NCBI GenBank assembly: GCA_035628915.1
Contig: DASPIW010000059.1
Coordinates: forward strand, 53,314 to 117,313
DNA length: 64,000 nucleotides
Direction: 5' to 3'
Origin: JARBUG01 sp035628915
GTDB taxonomy: Bacteria > Bacillota > Sulfobacillia > Symbiobacteriales > Symbiobacteriaceae
The notes beneath the pieces were generated by a model. It was given only the letters and a program-made list of their open reading frames with translations, was not told where the DNA came from and made no database searches. Within the stretch, counting starts at the first letter, position 1, and each line of letters starts with the position of its first letter. Shown in pieces: positions 1 through 7,867 of the stretch. A program made the translations under genes and the position numbers.

Positions 1-2
1 TT

Positions 3-452
3 TCAGAACGCCTTTTCGCTGTCGACCAGAATCGTCACCGGTCCGTCGTTGACCAGTTCGACATCCATGTGGGTCTGGAACCGCCCCGTCTCGACCGTGA
101 GCCCGTACTCCCGCAGCTTCGCGCAGAACCGCTCGTACAGGGGTTCCGCATGCTCGGGCCGGCCCGCCCGGTCAAAACCCGGGCGCCGCCCCCGGCGCAC
201 ATCGCCGTAAAGCGTAAACTGGCTGATGGCCAGCACGGCGCCGCCCGCATCGAGAATCGAGCGGTTCAGCTTGCCCTGCTCATCTTCAAAAACCCGCAGG
301 CCGGCGACTTTCTCGGCCATGTAGTCTGCCGCCTCGGCGGTATCCTCCCTCGATACGCCCAGAAGCACCACATACCCGGGTCCAATCTGCCCGACCACTT
401 GGCCGTCTACCGTCACTTTGCCGCGAGAGACGCGTTGAATCACAGCACGCAC
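3..452 (-). CDS. dtd: D-aminoacyl-tRNA deacylase
   Basis: Hydrolyses D-amino acids (and mischarged Gly) from tRNA in the cytosol, a translation quality-control step. The 149 residues match the usual family length. The two active-site signatures are visible: SQFTLYGD at residues 77-84 and NDGPVTI at about 135-141, the Gly-cisPro loop. The start is GTG at 452, preceded by AGGAGG that overlaps the stop codon of the upstream small membrane gene, so the two are probably co-transcribed. In many Firmicutes dtd directly follows recJ-apt-rel; here that order is broken by inserted genes. The gene is complete, with its TGA at positions 3-5. Identification is very secure. Confidence 0.97.
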   Translation of the reverse strand: MRAVIQRVSRGKVTVDGQVVGQIGPGYVVLLGVSREDTAEAADYMAEKVAGLRVFEDEQGKLNRSILDAGGAVLAISQFTLYGDVRRGRRPGFDRAGRPEHAEPLYERFCAKLREYGLTVETGRFQTHMDVELVNDGPVTILVDSEKAF

Positions 453-466
453 GCTGTCAGTGCCTC

Positions 467-721
467 CTAACGGGGTTTTGGGGGGTTGAACCCTTGGGAA
501 ATCCCGACGCCGATACCAATCGCGATGCCGCTGATGATCTCGTTGGGCAGGTTCGTCGCATACCGGAAGACGGTGAATAGGACCAGAACGACACCAAGCC
601 CTGCCCAGAAACCGGCGGTCCGGGAGAGTTCCCAGCCCTTGCTCGTCCGCAGCCAGCCCACAATCCGCATCATCAAAGCGGCCAGTCCAATCGCCAGCGT
701 CATGCCTACAATCAATAGCAC
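467..721 (-). CDS. Small hydrophobic membrane protein, unknown function
   Basis: I do not recognise the family. The 84 residues hold three hydrophobic stretches at about 2-22, 37-57 and 66-80, with a GIAIGIGVGI glycine-zipper-like C-terminal segment, so it is probably an integral membrane protein. The start chosen is GTG at 721 because GGGGGC lies about 10 nt upstream. The frame stays open to a TTG at 802, but that extension has no good ribosome site and a non-hydrophobic, Arg-rich composition. It ends 14 nt before dtd and probably shares its transcript. Confidence 0.6.
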   Translation of the reverse strand: MLLIVGMTLAIGLAALMMRIVGWLRTSKGWELSRTAGFWAGLGVVLVLFTVFRYATNLPNEIISGIAIGIGVGISQGFNPPKPR

Positions 722-1073
722 CCGGCGCTGCCCCCTACTTCGGATTCGCTGATTTACGTGAGAGAGGGGCCGTGCGCCCCCCGCATGGTTATATCTTCCC
801 AAGAACGGGGCGAAACTCCTGCCACCGGGTGACAGCCTGATCTAGGGCGGACGACCTGATATTTGACGAAAATGTTGAATAGACCTTCGACTTGCAGCCA
901 CCGCCGATACCGGATGCAGACACTAGTCCGGCGATAGCGCCCGGATTGACAACTTCGGCGGATAGTTTGAAAACGGTTCTCAATGTACTATCAAATCAGA
1001 GACAGCGACCCGCCCCCCGATAGAAGCTTCCGCTGATGCGGCGGCGCCGCCGCCCAACAAGGAGGATGATATC
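722..1073. other. Intergenic region between divergent genes
   Basis: No gene seen in these 352 bases. The region separates the leftward small membrane gene from the rightward DoxX-like gene. It holds an imperfect palindrome at 967-983, a possible weak promoter (TTGAAA at 967, TATCAA at 989) and the strong ribosome site AAGGAGGATGAT just before 1074. Confidence 0.5.
967..983. promoter_or_regulatory. 17-bp imperfect palindrome, candidate operator
   Basis: TTGAAAAC-G-GTTCTCAA, with one mismatch between arms, lies about 90 bp upstream of the DoxX-like gene and overlaps a possible -35 element (TTGAAA). The outline TTG..AA..TT..CAA resembles redox-repressor (Rex-like) sites, but the match is loose. 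Its role as an operator is inferred from position and symmetry only. Confidence 0.3.
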
Positions 1074-1604
1074 ATGACGAACTTCCTCAGTGGTGCAAAG
1101 GGCAGCTGGATTTGGCTTGTGATCCGCCTGTACCTTGGATATCAGTGGCTCAATGCCGGCTGGCATAAGGTGACCGGTGCAGCCCCGTTCGATGCGACTG
1201 GCTTCATCAAGGGCGCCATCGCCAAGGCGACCCCGGCCACTGCCGGCGCCAAGCCTGTGGTGCAGGCCTGGTGGGCTGACTTCCTGCAGGGTGTCGCTCT
1301 GCCGAACTCCAAGCTGTTCAGCTTCATGGTCCAGTATGGTGAACTGCTGATTGGCCTGGCCCTGATCCTCGGGTTTGCGACCCTGTTCGCCGCCTCGATG
1401 GGCATGCTTATGAACTTCGCTTTCCTGCTGAGCGGTACTACTAGTTCTAACCCCAACCTCCTCTTCCTCGAAATCGTCCTCGTCACCCTGGGCGGCGCCT
1501 ACGCCGGATACCTTGGCCTGGACTACTGGGTCCGGCCGCTGTTCAGGAACTTCCTCGCAAGGCTCTTCAATAAAGGAGACTCTACTGCAGCGCACGCAGC
1601 CTAA
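1074..1604 (+). CDS. DoxX-like membrane protein
   Basis: A 176-residue integral membrane protein with about four hydrophobic segments. The pattern of an early RLYLGYQWLNAGWHK segment, later helices with polar turns and a short C-terminal tail fits the DoxX / DoxD-like superfamily, which includes the small thiosulfate:quinone oxidoreductase subunit and many proteins of unknown redox role. The ATG is preceded by AAGGAGGATGAT. It stands alone on the plus strand between leftward genes and shares a bidirectional terminator with the convergent nucleotidyltransferase. The substrate cannot be read from the sequence. Confidence 0.75.
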   Translation: MTNFLSGAKGSWIWLVIRLYLGYQWLNAGWHKVTGAAPFDATGFIKGAIAKATPATAGAKPVVQAWWADFLQGVALPNSKLFSFMVQYGELLIGLALILGFATLFAASMGMLMNFAFLLSGTTSSNPNLLFLEIVLVTLGGAYAGYLGLDYWVRPLFRNFLARLFNKGDSTAAHAA

Positions 1605-1627
1605 ACCGCTCACAGGATGTAAAAAGA

Positions 1628-1663
1628 CCAGCCCGGCCGCCAAAAGGCCGGGCTGGTTCTTTA
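1628..1663. terminator. Bidirectional rho-independent terminator
   Basis: An 11-bp perfect stem, CCAGCCCGGCC with GGCCGGGCTGG (1628-1638 / 1646-1656). It is followed on the plus strand by TTCTTT and preceded by AAAAAGA, which reads as a T tract on the minus strand. It sits between the convergent DoxX-like gene and the nucleotidyltransferase gene and can end both. Confidence 0.85.
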
Positions 1664-2380
1664 CTTGTTTGGGTAAGCCACTTTCTCGCTCTCCCAAAGC
1701 AGCAGCCGCCCTCCATTTGGGGCGAGCACATAGTCAACGAGCGCGTACGCTGATTGCGGGCGCATCCCGTCGCCATAGTATTCCTGAAGCAGGGCGCCGA
1801 GGGCGGCATCCCGCTCAGCCAGATAAGCGACCAGGCGCTTCGGCTTGTCGCCCCAAAATCTGTTCAGCTTGCAGTATGCCTCCATCGCCTTGGCGACCAC
1901 TGTAGCCCCCTGCAAGCGGCTGGCCGCAGGATCCTGTTCGACATCGCACAGGTCCTCGGTCAAGTCGTTCAGCGAGTAGCGCAGCAGGTCAATCTGCTCA
2001 GAAGTCAGGGCCGGGGGGCCTGCTTCCCACCGCTGCCGGGCAAGCGCCTGCAGCTGAGCGACCTCCCCAGTCCGGTCCAGCAGGATTTCGCCGGTCGCAA
2101 AGCCAGCCGCCGCGTGTATCTCTTCCGGACAGGTAATTCGCCATCTCATGGAGGCGACATTATTGATGAACAGTTCGGCCTCCACGCCTTCGTATACCCG
2201 GGTGGCGCGCCAGTAATGCTCCTGGTGGGTGACCACATACAGGTCCAGGTCGCTCGTCGCCTGCGGGCGCCCCTGCTGCACCGAGCCGGTGAAGAGTACA
2301 CCCACCACCGCGGAATCCGTGGCGATATCTGCCATGGCTGCATCCAGTGCCTTGCGGTAGCGTTCATCCATTGTTGGCAA
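1661..2380 (-). CDS. Nucleotidyltransferase-domain protein
   Basis: A 239-residue protein of the Pol-beta-like nucleotidyltransferase fold. The hallmark is at residues 31-48: GS near FTGSVQQG followed by SDLDLYV, giving the GS...D.D metal-binding core. The C-terminal half is helical, as in aminoglycoside-adenylyltransferase-like or MNT-type enzymes, but the acceptor substrate cannot be told. The start is TTG at 2380, with AGGA about 7 nt upstream overlapping the rel stop codon; an ATG three codons later (2371) is the alternative. It follows rel by 9 nt and is likely the last gene of the recJ-apt-rel transcript, replacing the dtd found there in many Firmicutes. Confidence 0.7.
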   Translation of the reverse strand: MPTMDERYRKALDAAMADIATDSAVVGVLFTGSVQQGRPQATSDLDLYVVTHQEHYWRATRVYEGVEAELFINNVASMRWRITCPEEIHAAAGFATGEILLDRTGEVAQLQALARQRWEAGPPALTSEQIDLLRYSLNDLTEDLCDVEQDPAASRLQGATVVAKAMEAYCKLNRFWGDKPKRLVAYLAERDAALGALLQEYYGDGMRPQSAYALVDYVLAPNGGRLLLWESEKVAYPNK

Positions 2381-2389
2381 TCACCAATC

Positions 2390-4576
2390 CTATTTCGCCT
2401 GCGCCTTGCGGCGATCCCTGGTGACCCGCTCGACGGTCATGACATCCCGCACCTTGCGCACCTTCTGGAAGACGTACTGCAGCTGCTGGGAGTCCTTGAT
2501 TTCGAGGATCATGTCGATGGTTGCCAGCTTGTTCTTATAGGCACGGCTAGAGGTCGAGATCATGTTGATGCGGGCTTCGGCCACAATCGAGACCACGTCG
2601 GCCAGGAGGCCGGAGCGGTCCAGGGCCGTGATCTGCACTTCCACGGGATGCGCGGCGCTGTAGTTCTCTTCCCAGGCGCACTCGATCAGCCGGTCGGGAT
2701 CCTTGGCGAGGTCATCCATGTTTGGGCAATCCATCCGGTGGACGGTGATGCCCCGGCCCCGGGTGACAAAGCCGATGACCGGGTCGCCGGGCACCGGGCT
2801 GCAGCACCGCGAGAACTTGACGGCCAGCCCGTCGGTGCCTTTGACCCGGATGCCGTTGCTGGCCTTGCCGTAGCCGGACCAGTCCTTGGTCTGAATCTCC
2901 ACCGGCGGCGGCGGCTCGGAAGCCTTCTTCTCCCGCTCGTAGAACTCCCGCAGGCGGGAGACCACGGTGGACGAGGCCAGCGAGGCGATGCCGATGGCGA
3001 CATAGAGTTCTTCTTCATCCTTGACGCCCGATTTCTCGCAGACTTTCTCGAGCCATTCGGGCTTCATCAGTTCATGTGGCTCCAGACCGGTCTTCTGAAT
3101 TTCGCCCCGGAGCATATCGCGGCCCCGGGCCAGGTTCTCGTCCCGGCGTTCTTTCTTGAAGAACTGCCGGATCTTGTTCTTGGCCGATGCGGTCTTGACG
3201 ATCTTTAACCAGTCGAGCGACGGGCCGGGCGACTGTTTGGACGTGAGAATTTCGACCACGTCGCCGTTCTGCAGCTTGCGGTCCATGGGCGAGATCTTGC
3301 CGTTGACTTTGGCGCCCACGCACCGATAGCCAATGTCCGAGTGGACGGCGAAGGCGAAGTCCAGCGGAGTCGCATCCGCCGGCAGGTTGAACACGTGCCC
3401 CTTGGGCGAGAAGACGAATACCTGGTCGGCAAAGATATCGACCTTGACCGACTCGACGAACTCGCGGGCGTCGCGCATCTCCTGATGCCATTCCAGCAGG
3501 GAACGCAGCCACTGCAGCTTCTTGTCGAACTCCTTGTCGGTCCGGCCTTCCTTGTACGCCCAGTGCGCTGCAATGCCGAACTCGGACGTCCGGTGCATCT
3601 CCCAGGTGCGAATCTGAATTTCGAACGGCTCGCCGTGCGGGCCGATGACCGTCGTATGCAGCGACTGGTACATGTTCGGCTTCGGCGTGGCGATGTAATC
3701 TTTAAAGCGCAGGGGCAGCGGCTTCCACTGGGAATGGATGACGCCCAGGGCGCCGTAGCAGTCCTTGACTTCATCGACGATGACGCGGATGGCGATCAGG
3801 TCGTATATCTGCGTCAGATCTTTCCCCTGCCGGTACATCTTCTTATAAATGCTGTAGAAATGCTTGGGGCGCCCGGAGATGTCAGCCCGGATGCCGGCCT
3901 CATCCAGCCGGATGCGCAGGTGGGTCATGAGATCATCGGTCAGTTCTTCGCGCTCCTGGCGCTTCTTGGCGACCAGTTGGGCAATCTCCTGATATCGGTC
4001 CGGCTCGGTGTACCGGAAGGAGAGGTCTTCCAGCTCCCACTTGATTCCGCTCACGCCCAGCCGGTGGGCCAGGGGAGCGTAGATATCCATGGTCTCCTGG
4101 GCGATGCGCCGCTGAGCTTCCACGTTGCGGTGCCGCAGCGTCCGCATGTTGTGGAGCCGGTCCGCCAGTTTGATCAAAATGACCCGCAAATCCTTGGCCA
4201 TGGCCAGGAACATCTTGCGAAGGTTCTCCACCTGCGCTTCGTCGCGGGAGGAGAAGTTGAGCTTTTCCAGTTTGGTAACGCCCTCGACAATGGAGCTGAC
4301 TTCCTTGCCGAATTTGGCAGTCAGCGTATCGGTCGAAACGCCGCAGTCCTCCACCACGTCGTGGAGCAGCGCCGATGCGATGCTGGACAGATCCAACTGC
4401 ATGTCGGCCACAATTTCCGCCACGGCCAGCGGATGGGTGATATAGGGCTCTCCCGACTTACGGTACTGGCCCTCGTGGGCAGTTTCGGCAAAGGTGTACG
4501 CCGACTCGATCAACTGCCAGTCCGCATTCGGGTTGTAGGAGAGTATTTTGGATCGTAGCATGTCCAGGGCAGCCAT
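2390..4576 (-). CDS. rel: Bifunctional (p)ppGpp synthetase/hydrolase
   Basis: Makes and degrades the stringent-response alarmone (p)ppGpp. The 728 residues show the full long-RSH order: an HD hydrolase domain with LLHDVVED at 70-77, a synthetase domain at about 235-345 (RFKDYIATPKPN and the EIQIRT stretch), a TGS domain around 385-450 (VFVFSPKGHVFNLP), a helical/zinc-finger region and a C-terminal ACT domain from about 655. Both catalytic sites look intact, so it should be bifunctional. AAGAGGTGG precedes the ATG. It lies downstream of apt and recJ, the conserved Firmicute order. Confidence 0.98.
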   Translation of the reverse strand: MAALDMLRSKILSYNPNADWQLIESAYTFAETAHEGQYRKSGEPYITHPLAVAEIVADMQLDLSSIASALLHDVVEDCGVSTDTLTAKFGKEVSSIVEGVTKLEKLNFSSRDEAQVENLRKMFLAMAKDLRVILIKLADRLHNMRTLRHRNVEAQRRIAQETMDIYAPLAHRLGVSGIKWELEDLSFRYTEPDRYQEIAQLVAKKRQEREELTDDLMTHLRIRLDEAGIRADISGRPKHFYSIYKKMYRQGKDLTQIYDLIAIRVIVDEVKDCYGALGVIHSQWKPLPLRFKDYIATPKPNMYQSLHTTVIGPHGEPFEIQIRTWEMHRTSEFGIAAHWAYKEGRTDKEFDKKLQWLRSLLEWHQEMRDAREFVESVKVDIFADQVFVFSPKGHVFNLPADATPLDFAFAVHSDIGYRCVGAKVNGKISPMDRKLQNGDVVEILTSKQSPGPSLDWLKIVKTASAKNKIRQFFKKERRDENLARGRDMLRGEIQKTGLEPHELMKPEWLEKVCEKSGVKDEEELYVAIGIASLASSTVVSRLREFYEREKKASEPPPPVEIQTKDWSGYGKASNGIRVKGTDGLAVKFSRCCSPVPGDPVIGFVTRGRGITVHRMDCPNMDDLAKDPDRLIECAWEENYSAAHPVEVQITALDRSGLLADVVSIVAEARINMISTSSRAYKNKLATIDMILEIKDSQQLQYVFQKVRKVRDVMTVERVTRDRRKAQAK

Positions 4577-4660
4577 GGCGTCACCACCTCTTTGCTGACT
4601 TCACGGAGCCAGAGATGCGGGAACGGGGAGCGACGTGGCGCCCCCCTGCCCGGAGATTCC

Positions 4661-5173
4661 TTAGTATTGGATCAGCGAGATCACGTCGTGGCCTTCCAGC
4701 CGCTTGCGGCCGTTCAGGAAGGTCAGTTCGATCAGAAAGCCCACGCCTTCCACTTTGGTGCCAAAGGACTCGACCAGGTCGATGGTCGCCCGGATGGTGC
4801 CGCCCGTCGCAAGAAGGTCGTCGACGACCAGCACCCGCTGACCGGGATGGAACGCATCTTCATGGACTTCAAGGGCGTCCTCGCCGTATTCGAGTGCGTA
4901 GGAGATGCGCTTCGTCTTGTAGGGCAGCTTGCCGGGCTTGCGCACGGGCACGAAGCCGGCACCGAGGCGGAAGGCAAGCGCCGAAGCGAAGATGTAGCCG
5001 CGTGCCTCAGGACCGGTCACCACGTCGATCTGTCTGCCTTCATAGTGCCGGGCAATGGTCTCGATTGCGGCGTGGAACGCTTCCTTGTCCTTGAGCAGCG
5101 TGGTGATGTCCTTAAACGAGATACCGGGCTTCGGGAAGTCTTCGATGGTTCTGACGTACGAACTGAAGTCCAC
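4661..5173 (-). CDS. apt: Adenine phosphoribosyltransferase
   Basis: Salvages adenine with PRPP to give AMP in the cytosol. The 170 residues are the standard size, and the PRPP-binding loop VLVVDDLLATGGTI is at 114-127. GPEARGY at 54-60 is also typical. AGGAGGCGGCAAACG precedes the ATG. It sits between recJ and rel, as in other Firmicutes, linking purine salvage to alarmone metabolism. Confidence 0.97.
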   Translation of the reverse strand: MDFSSYVRTIEDFPKPGISFKDITTLLKDKEAFHAAIETIARHYEGRQIDVVTGPEARGYIFASALAFRLGAGFVPVRKPGKLPYKTKRISYALEYGEDALEVHEDAFHPGQRVLVVDDLLATGGTIRATIDLVESFGTKVEGVGFLIELTFLNGRKRLEGHDVISLIQY

Positions 5174-5197
5174 GTTTGCCGCCTCCTCTATTGCTCA

Positions 5198-7762
5198 TTA
5201 TAGTGCCTCAGCGCCGTCAGGCCAATCTCTTGCATGGAACTCCCTGAGCAGCGTCCGGCCTTCCATCCCACAGCGATAGCGCCGGCTGCTTTCCAGTTGG
5301 AACTTGCTGCCGTTCGTCGGCAGAAGGTCACCTGACGGACCGACCACGCCGATCTCCCGGAAGACGTCGATAATCGCTTCCCACCGCAGGTGGTTCCACG
5401 GGCCGGGTGGTTCGCCCAGTGAGCGGGCGAAGGATTCCGCACTGCGTTCGCCCGCTTTGAGTTGTTTGAACGCTGCAACCAGGAGATCGCGGTCCGGATA
5501 CGGCCAGAGCAGGCAGGCTTCGCCAAGCGCCCAATCGCTCCGCTCCCAGAGCAGATGCACCCGTCCGCCGGGCATCTGTCCGCCACTATATGGCGGATGA
5601 AACAAAACGGTGTCGGAGTACACGCCCTGCGGCGAGAGCCCGTAGGGGGCGATGACCAAGGCGCCGGCCGGCTCGGACGCCCCGGGCAGCCACAACTGGA
5701 TTTCGTGCCGCAGGTCAGGCAGCGCCTCCTGCAGTTCCGACGCAAGGGTAGCGGCAGACCACGGGCTAGCCGTGAAGACCAGCGTGCGGGCGCCCGAGCG
5801 GAGCAGGCCTTCCAGGTAGAGCCGCCGTGTAGGTTCCGGCCGCTCATGGTCCGATTCGTCGACGCCGCCGGCTGCCGCCACTTCGTCCACAGGTGCGTTC
5901 AAGGCCTCCAAAACCTGCGGCAGGCGGTGGTCCCGGGCGTCCAGGACCAGCGCCGGCGATCCGGGATGGCGCAGCGGCTGGAGTGGATCCCACCGGCGGC
6001 AGGCCTCCGGGGTGACGGTAGGCACGGCAGCCATATTGACCGGGCTGCCGGAGTTGTCGGGTGCAGACAGCACCTGGACGTCCCGCATGGTCAGCCGCAG
6101 CTGATTGCGCCCCTGGTAGGTGTCGTATTCTGGGTGGAACGCCACCTGCACGCGAGAGGTGGTCGCCGGGCGGGCCGGCGCCAGCCCCCAGCCCACCGCC
6201 TCCATGATGGCGCCCGGGCCCTTGCCGCGGAGGAGCAGCTTCAGGTGGGTCCCTTCCTTGCCGATCGTCCGACTGTCCGCCACGGTCACTTCGGCGACGG
6301 CAAAGACCGGCTGCGGATTGCCAATGCCATGGGGCTCCAGGCGCTGCAGTTCCATGAGCAGGTCGTGGTTGACCTGCTCAAGCGAGACGGCGGCGTCAAT
6401 GCGCAGCTCGGGCACCAGGTTTTCCGGGCGCAGCCAGTCGCGGCCAATCTCGTTAAGCCGCTGCCGCAGGGCGGCCACATCTTCCCGGGATTTCAGCGTC
6501 ATGCCGGCTGCCGCGGCGTGGCCGCCAAATTTGGAGAACAGGTCGGAGACCTGCAGCAGTGCGCGGTGCATGTGGAATGCCGGAATGGATCGGGCCGAGC
6601 CGCGCGCCACATCCCCTTCCATCGACAGGAGGATGGACGGGCGGTGGTAAGCCTCCAGCACCCTGGACGCGCAGATGCCGACCACGCCGTGGTGCCACCC
6701 TTCCCCGGCGAGCACCATAACGTACTCCTTCTCGTGGGGCGCCTGGCTTTCGGCCTGTCGGAGCGCTTCCTGGAGGATGGACGCCTCCACTTCCTGGCGG
6801 CTGCGGTTTTCGTCGTCGAGGTGGCGGGCCAGTTCCAGGGCCCGCTGGGAATCCTCCGTGCATAGCAGTTCCACGCCCAGCAAGGCGCTGCCCATGCGGC
6901 CCAGGGCGTTGAGGCGTGGGCCGAGCGAATAGCCGATGTGGGTCGCCGTGACGGGCTGCTTGACGCCGGCGACTTCCATGAGGGCACGGAGGCCGGGGCG
7001 CCGGGTGTTGCCCAGGGCGGTCAGCCCTTCCCGGACGATGGCGCGGTTTTCGCCCACCAGGGGGACCATATCCGCGATGGTGCCCAGGGTGACGATGTCG
7101 ATCAGATCCCAGGCGCCTGGCACCTCCAGTGCCAGCGCCAATTTGAACGCAACCCCGACGCCGGAGAGGCCCTTGAAGGGATACGTGCAGTCGGGGCGTT
7201 TCGGGTTGATCAGCGCAGGCACATCGGGCAGTTCCGGCCCGGGCTCGTGGTGGTCGGAGACGATGAGGGTCATGCCCATGGCCTTCGCCGCCTCGGCCTC
7301 CTTGACGGCAGAGACCCCCGTATCGACGGAGATGACGAAGTCGTGCCCCCGGGCCCGAATCTCTTCCAGGGCGGCCACGTTCAGGCCGTAGCCTTCACTG
7401 AACCGGTTGGGGATGTAGTAGTCGACGGTGGCGCCCAGGGCGCGCAGGGCCAGCACCAGAATCGTGGTGCCCGTCACGCCGTCCACGTCGTAGTCGCCGT
7501 AAATCATGATCGGGCCGCCCTCGGCGATGCGCCGGCGAATGACGGCCACAGCCCGGTCCATGTCTTTGAGGCGGAACGGGTCGAGAATCTGCTCGCGGCC
7601 AGCAGTCAGGAATGCATGGGCTGCCTCGGGTGTGGTGAGGCCGCGGTTATATAGTACCTGCGCCGTAATCGGCGAGATATTGAGCGTGCGGGCGAGCAGC
7701 CAGCAGCCGGCAGGATCCGGCAGCGTGGGCCGCCAGCGCCTGGCCCTGTAAGGTCTAGCCAA
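5198..7762 (-). CDS. recJ: Single-stranded-DNA-specific 5'-3' exonuclease RecJ
   Basis: Degrades single-stranded DNA in recombination and mismatch/base-excision repair. DHH-family motifs are visible: DYDVDG at 90-95, the DHHEPG motif near 170 and GPRLNALGRM in the DHHA1 region. At 854 residues it is longer than the enterobacterial enzyme (about 577), because of a C-terminal extension of roughly 270 residues beyond the OB-like region; long forms are usual in Firmicutes. The start is TTG at 7762, with GGAGTG about 7 nt upstream. First gene of the recJ-apt-rel-nucleotidyltransferase run. Confidence 0.96.
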   Translation of the reverse strand: MARPYRARRWRPTLPDPAGCWLLARTLNISPITAQVLYNRGLTTPEAAHAFLTAGREQILDPFRLKDMDRAVAVIRRRIAEGGPIMIYGDYDVDGVTGTTILVLALRALGATVDYYIPNRFSEGYGLNVAALEEIRARGHDFVISVDTGVSAVKEAEAAKAMGMTLIVSDHHEPGPELPDVPALINPKRPDCTYPFKGLSGVGVAFKLALALEVPGAWDLIDIVTLGTIADMVPLVGENRAIVREGLTALGNTRRPGLRALMEVAGVKQPVTATHIGYSLGPRLNALGRMGSALLGVELLCTEDSQRALELARHLDDENRSRQEVEASILQEALRQAESQAPHEKEYVMVLAGEGWHHGVVGICASRVLEAYHRPSILLSMEGDVARGSARSIPAFHMHRALLQVSDLFSKFGGHAAAAGMTLKSREDVAALRQRLNEIGRDWLRPENLVPELRIDAAVSLEQVNHDLLMELQRLEPHGIGNPQPVFAVAEVTVADSRTIGKEGTHLKLLLRGKGPGAIMEAVGWGLAPARPATTSRVQVAFHPEYDTYQGRNQLRLTMRDVQVLSAPDNSGSPVNMAAVPTVTPEACRRWDPLQPLRHPGSPALVLDARDHRLPQVLEALNAPVDEVAAAGGVDESDHERPEPTRRLYLEGLLRSGARTLVFTASPWSAATLASELQEALPDLRHEIQLWLPGASEPAGALVIAPYGLSPQGVYSDTVLFHPPYSGGQMPGGRVHLLWERSDWALGEACLLWPYPDRDLLVAAFKQLKAGERSAESFARSLGEPPGPWNHLRWEAIIDVFREIGVVGPSGDLLPTNGSKFQLESSRRYRCGMEGRTLLREFHARDWPDGAEAL

Positions 7763-7788
7763 CCATTATCACTCCGTAACCAAGCTAT

Positions 7789-7818
7789 GCCCCCCGCGGG
7801 AAGCACCCAGCGGGGGGC
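7789..7818. other. GC-rich inverted repeat between the VWA gene and recJ
   Basis: Nine-base perfect arms, GCCCCCCGC and GCGGGGGGC, around a 12-nt loop. The only T-rich tail (TGTTTT) is on the plus strand, where no gene ends, so a standard terminator for the leftward VWA gene is doubtful. It may weaken read-through from the VWA gene into recJ. Confidence 0.4.
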
Positions 7819-7867
7819 TGTTTTCAGCGAAGAGAGTAGTTCTTGGTATGCAGGGTAAATCCCTGCA

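Noticed and set aside
3341..4558. 405-codon plus-strand frame across rel
   Set aside because: Antisense shadow of the rel gene.
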